From Paenibacillaceae bacterium (lineage in GTDB: Bacteria > Bacillota > Clostridia > Lachnospirales > Lachnospiraceae), in contig SVDU01000001.1 in assembly GCA_015057705.1 (NCBI GenBank), forward strand, positions 124,001 to 188,000: a stretch of 64,000 nt of DNA. Direction: 5' to 3'. The notes beneath the pieces are model-generated. The model ran no database searches and was not told the DNA's origin. It was given only the letters and a program-made list of their open reading frames with translations. This document shows positions 51,065 through 60,736 of this stretch, piece by piece. Each line of letters starts with the position of its first letter. The first letter of the stretch is position 1. Position numbers and translations under genes: made by a program.

Positions 51065-51607
51065 ATGGACTATTTAGTTGTGTATACAAGTAAAACCGGA
51101 AATACTCAGAAGGTAGCCATGAAGATATTCGAAGCGCTTCCGGGTAAATCGAAGGATATTGTTAATCTGGAGGAATACCATGGAGAAGAAGCAGATACGT
51201 ATTTTGTAGGATTCTGGAACAACAGGGGAATTTGTACAACAGAAGTAATTGATTTCCTCTCCGACCTCCATGGCAAACGGATCGCTTTGTTTGGTACCTG
51301 CGGAATATTTGAAAATAAAGAATATTTAAAGCAGGTGGAAAATCAGGTTTCTGTTTTTCTGCCGGAAGATAATGAATACCTTGGCTGCTATTTATGCGGA
51401 GGTAAGATGGGACCAAAAGTACTGGAGAAATGCAGACAGATGCAGGCTCAGCTTAATACTCCCCAGATCAGGGAGATGATTTTAGCATATGAAGATGCCA
51501 TGCTCCATCCCAATAAAGAAGATTTAGATCAGGCAGGTTTGTTTACTGAATCGGTGTTAAACCGGATTCAAAGGAAAAAGGAGGAGCGAGATGGGCTTAA
51601 AAGATGA
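51065..51607 (+). CDS. Flavodoxin-family protein (possibly BilS-like)
   Basis: 180 residues from the ATG at 51065 (GAGGAGGCGAAATAT upstream). MDYLVVYTSKTGNTQKVAMK is the FMN-phosphate loop; FFVGFWNNRG-like and IALFGTCGIFENKEY segments follow. Flavodoxin-like domains of this length serve as electron donors; some are called BilS in bilirubin-reducing clostridia, but no BilR-type reductase is adjacent. Its last 17 bases overlap the ftsH start, so the two are coupled. Confidence 0.82.
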   Translation: MDYLVVYTSKTGNTQKVAMKIFEALPGKSKDIVNLEEYHGEEADTYFVGFWNNRGICTTEVIDFLSDLHGKRIALFGTCGIFENKEYLKQVENQVSVFLPEDNEYLGCYLCGGKMGPKVLEKCRQMQAQLNTPQIREMILAYEDAMLHPNKEDLDQAGLFTESVLNRIQRKKEERDGLKR

Positions 51608-53459
51608 TGGGGGTTCTGGAAAGAACCATAAAAAGCCATTTATTTTTTATTACATGATTGTATTGGTTCTGATGATTATATTTAATGCCATGGCAGTACC
51701 GTGGCTTCAGTCAAAGACTGTGACGGAGGTCCCCTACAGTACCTTTTTAGAGATGGTGGATCAGGGCAAGATTCAGGCAGTTGCCAAAACAGAAACGGAG
51801 ATTCAGTTTAAATCTGATACAGGAAAGAAGGACTGGGAAGGAAAACCGGTCTACGCTGTTTACAAGACGGGTATCTGGCCGGATGAGACTTTGACACAAC
51901 GGCTGATTTCCCATAATGTTGAATTTGAAAAAACCATTGTACAGCAGATGTCACCGTTAATTTCCATTCTCTTAACCTGGATTGTTCCCATTCTGATTTT
52001 TGTATTTCTGGGTAATTTTTTATCCGGTCAGATGCAGAAGAAGATGGGTGGAAATACCATGTCATTTGGTAAGTCCAATCCGAAGATTTATGCAGAATCT
52101 GAAACAGGAAAGAATTTCACTGATGTAGCGGGACAGGAAGAAGCGAAGGACGCATTAAAGGAGATTGTAGATTTCCTTCATAATCCTGGTAAATATGCTT
52201 CCATTGGAGCCTCACTTCCAAAAGGAGCCCTGCTTGTGGGGCCTCCCGGAACAGGTAAAACCCTTCTTGCCAAAGCGGTGGCAGGAGAAGCCCATGTTCC
52301 GTTTTTCTCCATATCCGGTTCTGAGTTTGTGGAGATGTTTGTAGGTATGGGTGCTGCGAAAGTCAGGGATTTATTTAAACAGGCCAATGAAAAGGCTCCC
52401 TGTATTGTATTTATTGATGAGATTGATACCATTGGAAAGAAACGTGACGGCGGTGGATTCTCCGGCAACGATGAGAGAGAACAGACCTTAAATCAGCTTC
52501 TGGCTGAGATGGATGGATTTGACGGTAAAAAAGGAGTTGTGATTCTGGCAGCTACCAACCGTCCGGATTCCTTAGACAAAGCACTGTTACGTCCCGGTCG
52601 TTTTGACCGCCGGATCCCGGTTGAATTGCCGGATTTAAATGGCAGGGAAGCCATTTTAAAGGTACATGGAAAAAATGTAAAGCTGTCTGATGATGTGGAT
52701 TTTCACGCAATTGCCCTTGCAACCTCAGGTGCAAGCGGAGCAGAACTGGCCAATATGATTAATGAGGCTGCATTGAGAGCCGTGCGTATGGGAAGAAAAA
52801 CGGTGACTCAGATTGATTTAGAAGAAAGTGTGGAAGTGGTTATTGCCGGATATCAGAAAAAGGATGCCTCCGTCAATGTGGAAGAAAAGAAGATCATAGC
52901 TTACCACGAAGTAGGGCATGCTCTGGTTGCCGCATCCCAGACCCATTCTGCACCTGTGCATAAGATTACCATTATTCCCAGAACATCTGGAGCTCTTGGA
53001 TATACCATGCAGGTTGATGAAGAAGAACGCCATCTGCTGACGAAGGAAGCTGCGCTTAACAAAATTGCTACATTTACCGGAGGAAGGGCAGCAGAGGAGC
53101 TGATTTTTCAGACAGTTACAAGCGGTGCATCCAACGACATTGAACAGGCTACAAGAATAGCCAGGGCAATGGTTACCCGCTACGGTATGACTGATGAATT
53201 TGATATGGTTGCACTTGAGACAGTAACCAACCAGTATCTGGGCGGTGATACATCTCTTGCCTGCTCTCCAGATACTGCAAAGCGGATTGATGAAGCGGTG
53301 ATTGGGATTGTTCGGCAGCAGCACCAGAAGGCTTATGAGATACTAAAAAGCAATCTGAACAAGCTTCATGAAATAGCAGAATATTTATTGGAACGTGAGA
53401 CCATTACCGGAGAGGAGTTTATGGAGATATTTAAAAGAGAAGCTGTAAAAAGCTTATAA
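51591..53459 (+). CDS. ftsH: ATP-dependent zinc metalloprotease FtsH
   Basis: 622 residues. Two membrane spans (about 17-38 and 117-140), AAA+ domain with GPPGTGKT, IVFIDEIDTIG, and second-region-of-homology ATNRPDSLDKALLRPGRFDR, then an M41 protease domain with HEVGH and the downstream zinc ligand in SNDIEQATRIA. Degrades membrane and unstable regulatory proteins. It is placed after a flavodoxin, not in the usual tilS-hpt-ftsH context, so it is probably a second copy. AAGGAGGAGCGAG precedes the ATG. Confidence 0.95.
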   Translation: MGLKDDGGSGKNHKKPFIFYYMIVLVLMIIFNAMAVPWLQSKTVTEVPYSTFLEMVDQGKIQAVAKTETEIQFKSDTGKKDWEGKPVYAVYKTGIWPDETLTQRLISHNVEFEKTIVQQMSPLISILLTWIVPILIFVFLGNFLSGQMQKKMGGNTMSFGKSNPKIYAESETGKNFTDVAGQEEAKDALKEIVDFLHNPGKYASIGASLPKGALLVGPPGTGKTLLAKAVAGEAHVPFFSISGSEFVEMFVGMGAAKVRDLFKQANEKAPCIVFIDEIDTIGKKRDGGGFSGNDEREQTLNQLLAEMDGFDGKKGVVILAATNRPDSLDKALLRPGRFDRRIPVELPDLNGREAILKVHGKNVKLSDDVDFHAIALATSGASGAELANMINEAALRAVRMGRKTVTQIDLEESVEVVIAGYQKKDASVNVEEKKIIAYHEVGHALVAASQTHSAPVHKITIIPRTSGALGYTMQVDEEERHLLTKEAALNKIATFTGGRAAEELIFQTVTSGASNDIEQATRIARAMVTRYGMTDEFDMVALETVTNQYLGGDTSLACSPDTAKRIDEAVIGIVRQQHQKAYEILKSNLNKLHEIAEYLLERETITGEEFMEIFKREAVKSL

Positions 53460-53490
53460 CTCCATGAGTGATCTGATAGAACAGAAACAT

Positions 53491-53528
53491 AGGGAGTGTT
53501 GCGGATTTGCAACACTCCCTGATTTTTT
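53491..53528. terminator. Terminator after ftsH
   Basis: AGGGAGTGTTGC and GCAACACTCCCT form a perfect 12-bp stem with a six-base loop, then TTTTTT. Confidence 0.92.
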
Positions 53529-53555
53529 AATCCCTTCAATGGAAACAACCTGTAA

Positions 53556-54059
53556 TCAGGGCCTGATTAGAGAATACATTTTCATGTCAATAATCTGCCC
53601 GTTTTTAACAGCATTGCTTCTAAGCACGCCTTCACATATAAATCCGTTTTTTTCAAGAATTCGGCAGGATGCAGTATTGTAGGCAAAGGGCTCTGCAAAA
53701 ATTCGTATTATATCAGTATGTTCAAAAATGTATTTACAGGTTTGCTTAATAGCGCTGGATCCAAGTCCTCGTCCCCAAAAACTCTCTGCAATATAATAGC
53801 CCAGTTCCGCAGTTTGACTGTGGATATTATCTTTGCGGTACACCCCGATACTTCCAATTGGGATATCATCAACAGTGATTGCAAAGACATAGGTTTTATT
53901 TTCATCAGCCTGGAGCGTTGCATGAATGAAATCCTCAGCATCTTTTTCCGTGTATGGAAATGGCAAATCTCTTAGATTATCAAGAATTTTTTTATTATTC
54001 AAAATTGCTGCCAGGGCTGTCGAGTCCTCTGTTTTCCACTTGCGAATACCACATTCCAT
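53556..54059 (-). CDS. GNAT acetyltransferase, RimJ/RimL type
   Basis: 167 residues. MECGIRKWKTEDSTALAAIL, GELGYYIAESFWGRGLGSSA-type motif A and YNTASCRILEKNGFICEGVL are typical. AGGAGGGTAATGGT stands before the ATG. Third GNAT in the window; substrate unknown, and the neighbours give no hint. Confidence 0.9.
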   Translation of the reverse strand: MECGIRKWKTEDSTALAAILNNKKILDNLRDLPFPYTEKDAEDFIHATLQADENKTYVFAITVDDIPIGSIGVYRKDNIHSQTAELGYYIAESFWGRGLGSSAIKQTCKYIFEHTDIIRIFAEPFAYNTASCRILEKNGFICEGVLRSNAVKNGQIIDMKMYSLIRP

Positions 54060-54174
54060 ACCATTACCCTCCTATGACTATGATAAATAAACTTCATGTA
54101 TAGAATACCATCTAATGTACTAACAATCAATATCCTCTCCAAATGGTCAACAGAGGGTATCCTGATATAATCTA

Positions 54175-56757
54175 TTAAGTCATATCATTTCGAAGTGCAT
54201 CAATAATATTTTCTTTTTTTATCTTTCCAATGGCGTATAACATAGTAATGAACACGATAAAGAGTACACTAAATGCGCTGATTACCATACTGCCTAAAGG
54301 TAATACAAACTTAAAATTCTCCGTCCGTTCTGCAATTACAAATCCTTTGTAAATCAGCCAGGATAGGATTCCAGCCATTGGAAGTCCCAGTAAAAGTGCC
54401 CGCATGCCATAAAAGAAGCACTCAAATACCATCATTTTATTAAAAGCCCGCTCTGACATTCCGATTGAACGCAGCATGGCCAGTTCCCGTCTGCGCAGCC
54501 TGATATTTGTGGAAATGGTGTTGAACACATTGGCTATGGCTATCAGTGAAATCATAATCACAAAAACATAGGTGAATACGTCTGTGACAAATGTAAGGCT
54601 GTGAGATTGCTCAAGTATTTCATACGCATTGTATAAATGGTATTGAGAAGTAATTCCCTCACTCTGTATAATTGTTTCCATTTCCGCCACTGACTGTGAA
54701 GGAGTCTTCGATTGAAAGTTCATGCCTATGGCTAATGGACTATCCGGGATTATAAATTTCTCTTTAAGTGAATAGGGTGCTATCACCATAAAAACACAGA
54801 AATCTTTCTGAGACTGAGATGACTGTTTTGGTGGCGGATCAATGGGGTAAGTATCAACAAACGTAGTGTTTATGTTCAGATTCTGTTCTGCTTTTTGGTC
54901 ACCTTCTGTACCAGGGGTAATCGGAAGGATCATGGAACGGTTTGCAAACAGATCAAACACTTCATCCGGTTGATTTGTTCTGACATTCCGCTGTTTTGCA
55001 ATGGCGATCATTTTCCCGTTTGGTCCGGTATATTCTTCTTCGGATAAACCTGATTGGTGAATAAAATCCAGATATTCGCTGTCTGTGATAAACTGAAGAT
55101 CCAATGGAATATGAACCATTTCATCCGGATTCGTATAACCTTTAAATTGACGGTATTGATCCGAAAGATCACCAGCTCTGATGGTGCATGAATAAGGGCA
55201 GATGACCTGATAGGTGCTTTCATAAACACCATCTGCGGCCTTTAGTCTGTTGTAAAGGGGAAGCATTTCGCTGTCGTTCATGTCCTGAACGTCAAACAGA
55301 ATGTCATAGTCAACATCCACCATAAACTGCTGCAAAAGACGTTTCAGAGTCGATCCAAAGGCATTGCCTGATACGAATAGTACGACGCTTAGAACAAGAG
55401 AAAGCACAATGCTGCGATAACGTTTTTTGTTCCTCTTGAAATTTTTCAAAGCCAGAGTACCTTCCAGCCCGTAAATGCGACGGGATAGTTTTGATATTTT
55501 CAAATCTTTTGAATGAATTTTCACTTCATTAGTCTGAAGAATATTCTCCATCACGGAAGTGCCTGCCGCTTTTCGCGCCGGAATATAAGCTGAAATCAGG
55601 ATGGTCACCAGACTGACAGCAGCGGAGGCAGCTATTGAAGCGGCGGATACCCACAAGGTTAAAGGTACGGTACTGTAAAGAATATTTTTAAATTTCCCTG
55701 CTACTATGGGAAGGATCAAACCAATACTGCCAATTCCTGCAAGAATACCAATGGGAATACCGATGATACCGATGCAAAGCCCTTCAAAGAGAACTGAATT
55801 TCGAAGTTGTTTTTCAGTTGCCCCCACCGACGCAAAAATCCCAAACTGGCGTGTACGTTCATTCAGGGAGATATGAAAGGAGTTATAGATAAGAAGAACC
55901 GATCCAGTCATTATAATAGCCACCAGAATTCCTCCGACTGTATATAGAAGTGTGTTGATCAGCCGGTTTTCCGCTATGCCCATGAAACGCAGAATATAAT
56001 CATTTAATAAGTAATCTTGTTTTCCAGCACTGTCGCTTACATAAGCTTTCACCTTGCGCGGGTTTTTCAGTGTAACAAACATGCTGAATCTGTCTGTGTT
56101 CTCTTTGCCGTCTGCTTTCGTTATCAGGGTGTATCCGGGAGCGGAATGCTCTTCAAACCCCGGGCGTTGGCAGATTCCCACAACCCGAAAGGTTTTCTTT
56201 GATCTGGGCACCAGGGTTTCTCCCCCAGTCCCTGAATGATAGGGGATGTGCTGACTGAGATTCCTGCTTCCATCCACGCGGTCTCCGATTTCAAGGGAAA
56301 TCGTATCCCCAACCCGGAACCGGACACCTCCTTTTTCTGCAACGTGTGCCGGGACGAGGACCTCCCCGCTGTTTTCGGGAAGCCTGCCGGAGATCAGGTT
56401 TATGGGTAACGTATGAAATGCCTGGTCACTGAATCCTGCAATAAAAACATAGGGCTTTTCCGGGCTCTTTGCTCCTTTCAGCACAGCGTAACCGATATTT
56501 TCCACTGTTGCAATGCCGGAAGTTTCTTTATCGTCAGCCCGTTCCTGGATGAAAGTAGAATCTACATCCGAAAATTCAACGTGCCAATTTCCGTGTTTTA
56601 CAATGGAACTTCTTATGAGAAAATGAAGCAGAGAAGTGCCAAAGGCGGCGACTCCCGTAATCATGGCAGTGGATAAAACAACTCCGATAATCGTAACAAT
56701 CGTTCTGGTGCGGTTCTTTTTCATGCTTTGCAGAGTGGCTTTATTTAATATATTCAT
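54175..56757 (-). CDS. FtsX/MacB-type ABC transporter permease
   Basis: 860 residues. A membrane span near 20-40 is followed by a large extracellular domain (45-260), three spans with an FtsX fold (about 270-400), a second extracellular domain (about 460-730) and a C-terminal FtsX repeat with three spans (ERAFNKMMVFECFFYGMRAL). The duplicated layout is that of peptide/lipid-handling mechanotransmission or antimicrobial-resistance permeases in Firmicutes. It overlaps the ATPase gene by four bases, and a two-component system lies directly upstream. Confidence 0.9.
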   Translation of the reverse strand: MNILNKATLQSMKKNRTRTIVTIIGVVLSTAMITGVAAFGTSLLHFLIRSSIVKHGNWHVEFSDVDSTFIQERADDKETSGIATVENIGYAVLKGAKSPEKPYVFIAGFSDQAFHTLPINLISGRLPENSGEVLVPAHVAEKGGVRFRVGDTISLEIGDRVDGSRNLSQHIPYHSGTGGETLVPRSKKTFRVVGICQRPGFEEHSAPGYTLITKADGKENTDRFSMFVTLKNPRKVKAYVSDSAGKQDYLLNDYILRFMGIAENRLINTLLYTVGGILVAIIMTGSVLLIYNSFHISLNERTRQFGIFASVGATEKQLRNSVLFEGLCIGIIGIPIGILAGIGSIGLILPIVAGKFKNILYSTVPLTLWVSAASIAASAAVSLVTILISAYIPARKAAGTSVMENILQTNEVKIHSKDLKISKLSRRIYGLEGTLALKNFKRNKKRYRSIVLSLVLSVVLFVSGNAFGSTLKRLLQQFMVDVDYDILFDVQDMNDSEMLPLYNRLKAADGVYESTYQVICPYSCTIRAGDLSDQYRQFKGYTNPDEMVHIPLDLQFITDSEYLDFIHQSGLSEEEYTGPNGKMIAIAKQRNVRTNQPDEVFDLFANRSMILPITPGTEGDQKAEQNLNINTTFVDTYPIDPPPKQSSQSQKDFCVFMVIAPYSLKEKFIIPDSPLAIGMNFQSKTPSQSVAEMETIIQSEGITSQYHLYNAYEILEQSHSLTFVTDVFTYVFVIMISLIAIANVFNTISTNIRLRRRELAMLRSIGMSERAFNKMMVFECFFYGMRALLLGLPMAGILSWLIYKGFVIAERTENFKFVLPLGSMVISAFSVLFIVFITMLYAIGKIKKENIIDALRNDMT

Positions 56758-57440
56758 GGCTGCACCACCCTTTGATCCCGTGTTACCTTGCCATCAGATA
56801 TACCGATGATACGGTCTGCCTGCAGGGCAATATTTTCGTCATGTGTGACCAGTATCAATGTCTGCCCATACTTTTTATTGCTTTCTTTCAGCAGTTTAAT
56901 GATTTCATGCCCATTGTGGCTGTCCAGGCTTCCGGTGGGTTCGTCGGCAAGCATGACAGCCGGGGCATTCATCAGGGCACGTCCGATGGAAACCCGCTGC
57001 TGCTGCCCGCCGGACAGCTGATTGGGCAAATGGTTTTTGCGATCCCATAGCCCAAGCATATGAAGAAGGTCGTCGAGCCGCTCTTCATTGACAGACCGTT
57101 TGTCCATCAGGACAGGCAGTGTAATGTTCTCCACCACATTCAGAGTAGGAATCAGGTTATGAAACTGATAAATCAGTCCTACCTGCCGCCTGCGGAAAAT
57201 AGCCAGTTTTTCATTGTTCTGGGCGTATACATCCTGCCCATCTAAAAATACGTTACCGCTTGTGGGTACATCCACACCCCCAATGATATGGAGCAATGTG
57301 GATTTACCGGAACCGGAAGAGCCGATAATTGCTGTAAATCCCCCTTTTTCAATTGTAAGAGAAACATGGTCCAGTGCGGTAACCTGACTGTCACCTTTCC
57401 CGTAGACCTTGCAGAGATTTTCGATTTTTAAGAACTCCAT
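56754..57440 (-). CDS. MacB/LolD-type ABC ATPase
   Basis: 228 residues. Walker A IGSSGSGKSTLLH, Q-loop IYQFHNLIPTL, signature LSGGQQQRVSIG, Walker B MLADEPTGSLDS, H-loop LVTHDENIA. ATPase of the FtsX-type permease downstream. GAAAGGAGACTCACAGA precedes the ATG. Confidence 0.95.
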   Translation of the reverse strand: MEFLKIENLCKVYGKGDSQVTALDHVSLTIEKGGFTAIIGSSGSGKSTLLHIIGGVDVPTSGNVFLDGQDVYAQNNEKLAIFRRRQVGLIYQFHNLIPTLNVVENITLPVLMDKRSVNEERLDDLLHMLGLWDRKNHLPNQLSGGQQQRVSIGRALMNAPAVMLADEPTGSLDSHNGHEIIKLLKESNKKYGQTLILVTHDENIALQADRIIGISDGKVTRDQRVVQP

Positions 57441-57522
57441 TCTGTGAGTCTCCTTTCCTATGGCTTACCCATAGAATAGAACTTTCTGCTTACATACCGA
57501 TGACTTTTTGGTGAGAGATTCG

Positions 57523-58512
57523 TCACTTTGGAAAACGTATGATGAAAACAGCGCCTCCCTGGGGATGGTTTTTAGCGGTAATGGTTCCTCCGTGTCCGGT
57601 TATAATCATCTGGCAGAGAGAAAGACCGATTCCGTATCCGCCGGCATTCTGGTTTTTTCCCTGGTAAAACCGATCAAAAATGCAAGGTAAATCTTCTTCT
57701 TTAAAGCCGTTCCCACTGTCATGGATTACAATCTCGGTAAAGAGCAGGTTGTCTGTACCGTTAATCTCAAGTTTCCCTGTTTCGCCCGTACTTTCTAAAC
57801 AATTTTTTAAGATGTTTTGCAGCGCTTGCAAAAGCCAGTTAAAATCCCCATAGATGATGAGTCCGCCAGTCTCATTGATTTGCAAATCAATCTGATGCAG
57901 TTCCATTTGAATGAGAAAAGGGTGTACTGCAGCATGGATTAATGAGTTTACGTCTATAGGATCACGGTGAAATACTATGATACCTGCATCTAAGCGGGAT
58001 AATTTTAACAGGGTGGTAATGAGCCAGTCCATCCGTACAAGCAAATCTTCCATTTCACGAAGCAGCAGCTTTCTCTGATCTTCATCTGGGTTATTTTCAA
58101 GCAATGACAGAATGAGATTTATGGATGTAAGAGGGGTTTTCAGCTGGTGGGCAATATCCGCCAGTGAATCTGCAAGATGTTTCTTTTCTTTTTTTAATGC
58201 CTCATTCTGCTCCCGGATGCGCAGCGTCATTTTACCTATTTCACTCTGCAGTATGGAAAGTTCCCCTTCGTCCAATTCTCCAATATAGAGATGATCAGCA
58301 TTATGAAGTATCAGGTCGATCTCATTGGAAATGCGGGCAATACTTTTGTATCTGGATTTTGTAAAGGCAAAAAATACAGTACCAAAGGCAACAGAAGAAG
58401 AGATTGCCAGAACTCCTGCCCCAGTACTGATCACAAATCCCAGAATCACTGTGATGCCCGCCATGACAGAGAACAGTATGGCTAACTGCCGAAACTCCTT
58501 ATTCCGAAGCAT
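57523..58512 (-). CDS. Sensor histidine kinase of ABC-linked two-component system
   Basis: 329 residues from the ATG at 58512 (GGGGGACGGCA upstream). Two close membrane spans (about 8-30 and 33-51) with almost no extracellular loop, a HAMP-like linker, H-box ADIAHQLKTPL (His122), N-box and GYGIGLSLCQMI G-box. Intramembrane-sensing kinases of this type usually monitor their ABC transporter. Its start overlaps the response regulator's stop by 14 bases. Confidence 0.92.
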   Translation of the reverse strand: MLRNKEFRQLAILFSVMAGITVILGFVISTGAGVLAISSSVAFGTVFFAFTKSRYKSIARISNEIDLILHNADHLYIGELDEGELSILQSEIGKMTLRIREQNEALKKEKKHLADSLADIAHQLKTPLTSINLILSLLENNPDEDQRKLLLREMEDLLVRMDWLITTLLKLSRLDAGIIVFHRDPIDVNSLIHAAVHPFLIQMELHQIDLQINETGGLIIYGDFNWLLQALQNILKNCLESTGETGKLEINGTDNLLFTEIVIHDSGNGFKEEDLPCIFDRFYQGKNQNAGGYGIGLSLCQMIITGHGGTITAKNHPQGGAVFIIRFPK

Positions 58513-59185
58513 TGCCGTCCCCCAATCGATACCCTGTCCCACGGACAGTCATAATAATCTTTGGGTTTGCAGGATCGTCCCCGATCTTCAGCCGCAATCG
58601 TTTGATGTATACAGTCAGTGTATTGTCATTGACATACTCGCCCGCAGCGTCCCACAATTCGTCTAACAGCATACCCCTTGTAATGATATTTTTTGGATTG
58701 TTTAAAAACACCAGCAGCAGACGGTATTCCAAAGCGGACAGAAAAATTTCCATGCCGTTTTTTCTTACAATACCACTGGCCGTATCCACATGGAGTCCTC
58801 CAATCTCAAACGCAGATCCGGGACGCCCGCTTTTACGCAGGGCAGTTCTGATCCGTGCGATTAATTCACGGGGGCGAAACGGTTTTGTGATATAGTCATC
58901 TGCACCGATATTGAGCCCGGTAACCACACTGGCTTCATCCTGGCAGGCTGTCAGAAAGATTACAGGTATATGAAGGGTTTCCCTGATTTGTGTACATACA
59001 ATAAATCCATTTCCATCAGGCAATGAAATATCAATGAGCGCCAAATCAAATTTATTCTGGCCAAGTGCGGCAAGAGCCTCTCCCTGGGTAGAAGCATGGG
59101 TGACTGTAAATCCTTCCGAACTCAGCAAAAGCATAAGGTTTTTAGCGATTGCCTTATCGTCTTCCACTAAAAATATACGGGGCAT
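58499..59185 (-). CDS. OmpR-family response regulator
   Basis: 228 residues. Receiver with Asp52 (LALIDISLPDG) and ED at 8-9, winged helix with LSALEYRLLLVFLNNPKN and YVNDNTLTVYIKRLRLKIGD. Controls probably the ABC genes downstream in response to an antimicrobial peptide or envelope signal. CGGAGGATAGACGA precedes the ATG. Promoter overlaps that of the divergent sigma factor. Confidence 0.94.
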   Translation of the reverse strand: MPRIFLVEDDKAIAKNLMLLLSSEGFTVTHASTQGEALAALGQNKFDLALIDISLPDGNGFIVCTQIRETLHIPVIFLTACQDEASVVTGLNIGADDYITKPFRPRELIARIRTALRKSGRPGSAFEIGGLHVDTASGIVRKNGMEIFLSALEYRLLLVFLNNPKNIITRGMLLDELWDAAGEYVNDNTLTVYIKRLRLKIGDDPANPKIIMTVRGTGYRLGDGNASE

Positions 59186-59228
59186 TCGTCTATCCTCCGA
59201 TTTTTCATTATTGACACCATCACGCCCT

Positions 59229-59270
59229 ATTATATTTCTTTTGACTGGCAGTTACAAGCCGAAGTATAAT
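59229..59270. promoter_or_regulatory. Interlocked divergent promoters
   Basis: Minus strand: TTGTAA (59252-59257), 17 bases, TATAAT (59229-59234). Plus strand: TTGACT (59241-59246), 18 bases, TATAAT (59265-59270). The two -35 elements lie inside each other's spacers, so the polymerases cannot bind together. Confidence 0.7.
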
Positions 59271-59352
59271 TTATAAATAAAAAAATGAACCGATCCGGGT
59301 CATTATGACTCTAAATATATAGATGCATCTAAAGAAGGAAAGGAAACAGGTT

Positions 59353-59970
59353 ATGAACGAAGAAAAGAAGGCTTTGGTGGAACTCATGCTTGGCGGAAGC
59401 GAAGCTGCATTTGACGAGTTATACCGTTCCTCTTCCAAAAAGCTGTACCGTATGGCGTATTTTATCACTGGAAACCGGTCTGACAGTGAGGACATCCTGC
59501 AGGAGACCTTTGTAAAATGCTTTCTTCACAGAGACAAATTACGAGAACCGGAGCGATTTGAATCCTGGCTCTATCAGATTCTGGTGAGAACTGCCTGGCG
59601 GTTGGAAAAAAGGAAGAAAAGCAGGTCCGAGCTCTCATTTGAAGGGATTCTGGACCAGGAGGAAGATCACGTAAGATCGGATTGGATTGAGGAAGATGAA
59701 AGGGGGAAAGGCCCCCTGGTAACGGTTTTAGAGGCTGAAACAGCTGGACAGATCCGTGAAGCCCTTAGAAAACTTGATGTCAAATACCGTACAGTGATTC
59801 TGTTATATTATTACAATGAGCTAAGTACAAAAGAAATTGCCAGGGTGACAGGAACCATGGAGGGTACAGTGAAATCACGCCTGTTCAAGGCAAGAAAGCT
59901 CTTAAAGGGAATTCTGGAAATGGAAGACATCCTGGAAGGAGAACAGGAAAGGGGGATTTGTCATGGCTAG
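59353..59970 (+). CDS. ECF RNA polymerase sigma factor
   Basis: 205 residues from the ATG at 59353 (AAAGGAAACAGG upstream). Region 2 (FDELYRSSSKKLYRMAYFIT, GNRSDSEDILQETFVKCF) and region 4 (LDVKYRTVILLYYYNELSTK, GTMEGTVKSRLFKARKLL) are complete. A 7-8 base overlap links it to the anti-sigma-like gene. Its own promoter looks like sigma-A, not like an ECF promoter. Confidence 0.94.
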   Translation: MNEEKKALVELMLGGSEAAFDELYRSSSKKLYRMAYFITGNRSDSEDILQETFVKCFLHRDKLREPERFESWLYQILVRTAWRLEKRKKSRSELSFEGILDQEEDHVRSDWIEEDERGKGPLVTVLEAETAGQIREALRKLDVKYRTVILLYYYNELSTKEIARVTGTMEGTVKSRLFKARKLLKGILEMEDILEGEQERGICHG

Positions 59971-60736
59971 AACCTCAGAAGAACAGTTAAAACGTTTTAT
60001 CAATACAGAACTGGATTCCATAACCCCGGATATGGACGAAGAACGGCGGCTTCTGGAAATCCATAAAAAATTAAGTAAAAGGAGTAATTGCATGAAATTC
60101 AAAAAAAATAAATTGGCGGCAGCATTTACGGCAATGGTTATTATTACAGTATTGGGAACGGCTACTGCAGTTGCAGCCGGTAAAATCACAAGCTTAGTCA
60201 GTGGAACTGATAAAAATGTAAATACCATAACGGAATTACGTGAAGTATCAAAAGATCAGATGAAAGCATCTCCAAAGTTTCCCGACAAATTCTCAAATGG
60301 CATGGCGTTTGTAAAAGGCAATATTTCTCATGTGAAAGGTATGGATGAAGATAATAATCAGGTTATTACCTATTCAGAAGCATACGCTGATTATGGCGAG
60401 AATCCGCAGGTAGTACTGTCCAGCCATGTGCACCAGGAGGCAATTTCTGAAGAAAATCAGGCTGGCCAGAAAGAGGTTTATCAGGGCGTTGAATTGAATT
60501 CGGCTGAAATGCAGTATGTATTTCTACCAGAGGGGCAAGAACCTTCTGAGGAAGATAAAAAACTTCAGGAAGAAGGGAAAATGATGATCAGCTATGGATC
60601 CGATGAGGAAGAACGCAAGCTGTTAAAATCAGTAAACTGGTCAGAGAATGGAATTGATTATCTGCTGTTTACATTTGAAAATGTGGAATTGAATTCTATG
60701 ACAGCCATGGCTAAGGAAGTCATAGATATGAAATAA
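59963..60736 (+). CDS. Membrane anti-sigma factor-like protein
   Basis: 257 residues. A soluble N-terminus (LKRFINTELDSITPDMDEER, about 1-45) precedes one span (about 51-70, AAAFTAMVIITVLGTATAVA) and an acidic extracellular domain with no recognised fold (about 75-257), DUF4179-like in layout. It overlaps the sigma gene, the usual sign of an anti-sigma partner. There is no zinc-binding HXXXCXXC motif at the N-terminus. Confidence 0.78.
   Translation: MARTSEEQLKRFINTELDSITPDMDEERRLLEIHKKLSKRSNCMKFKKNKLAAAFTAMVIITVLGTATAVAAGKITSLVSGTDKNVNTITELREVSKDQMKASPKFPDKFSNGMAFVKGNISHVKGMDEDNNQVITYSEAYADYGENPQVVLSSHVHQEAISEENQAGQKEVYQGVELNSAEMQYVFLPEGQEPSEEDKKLQEEGKMMISYGSDEEERKLLKSVNWSENGIDYLLFTFENVELNSMTAMAKEVIDMK

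Noticed and set aside
54100..54174. Terminator after the FtsX-type permease gene
   Set aside because: ATATCCTCT/AGAGGGTAT pairing is mismatched and has no T run.
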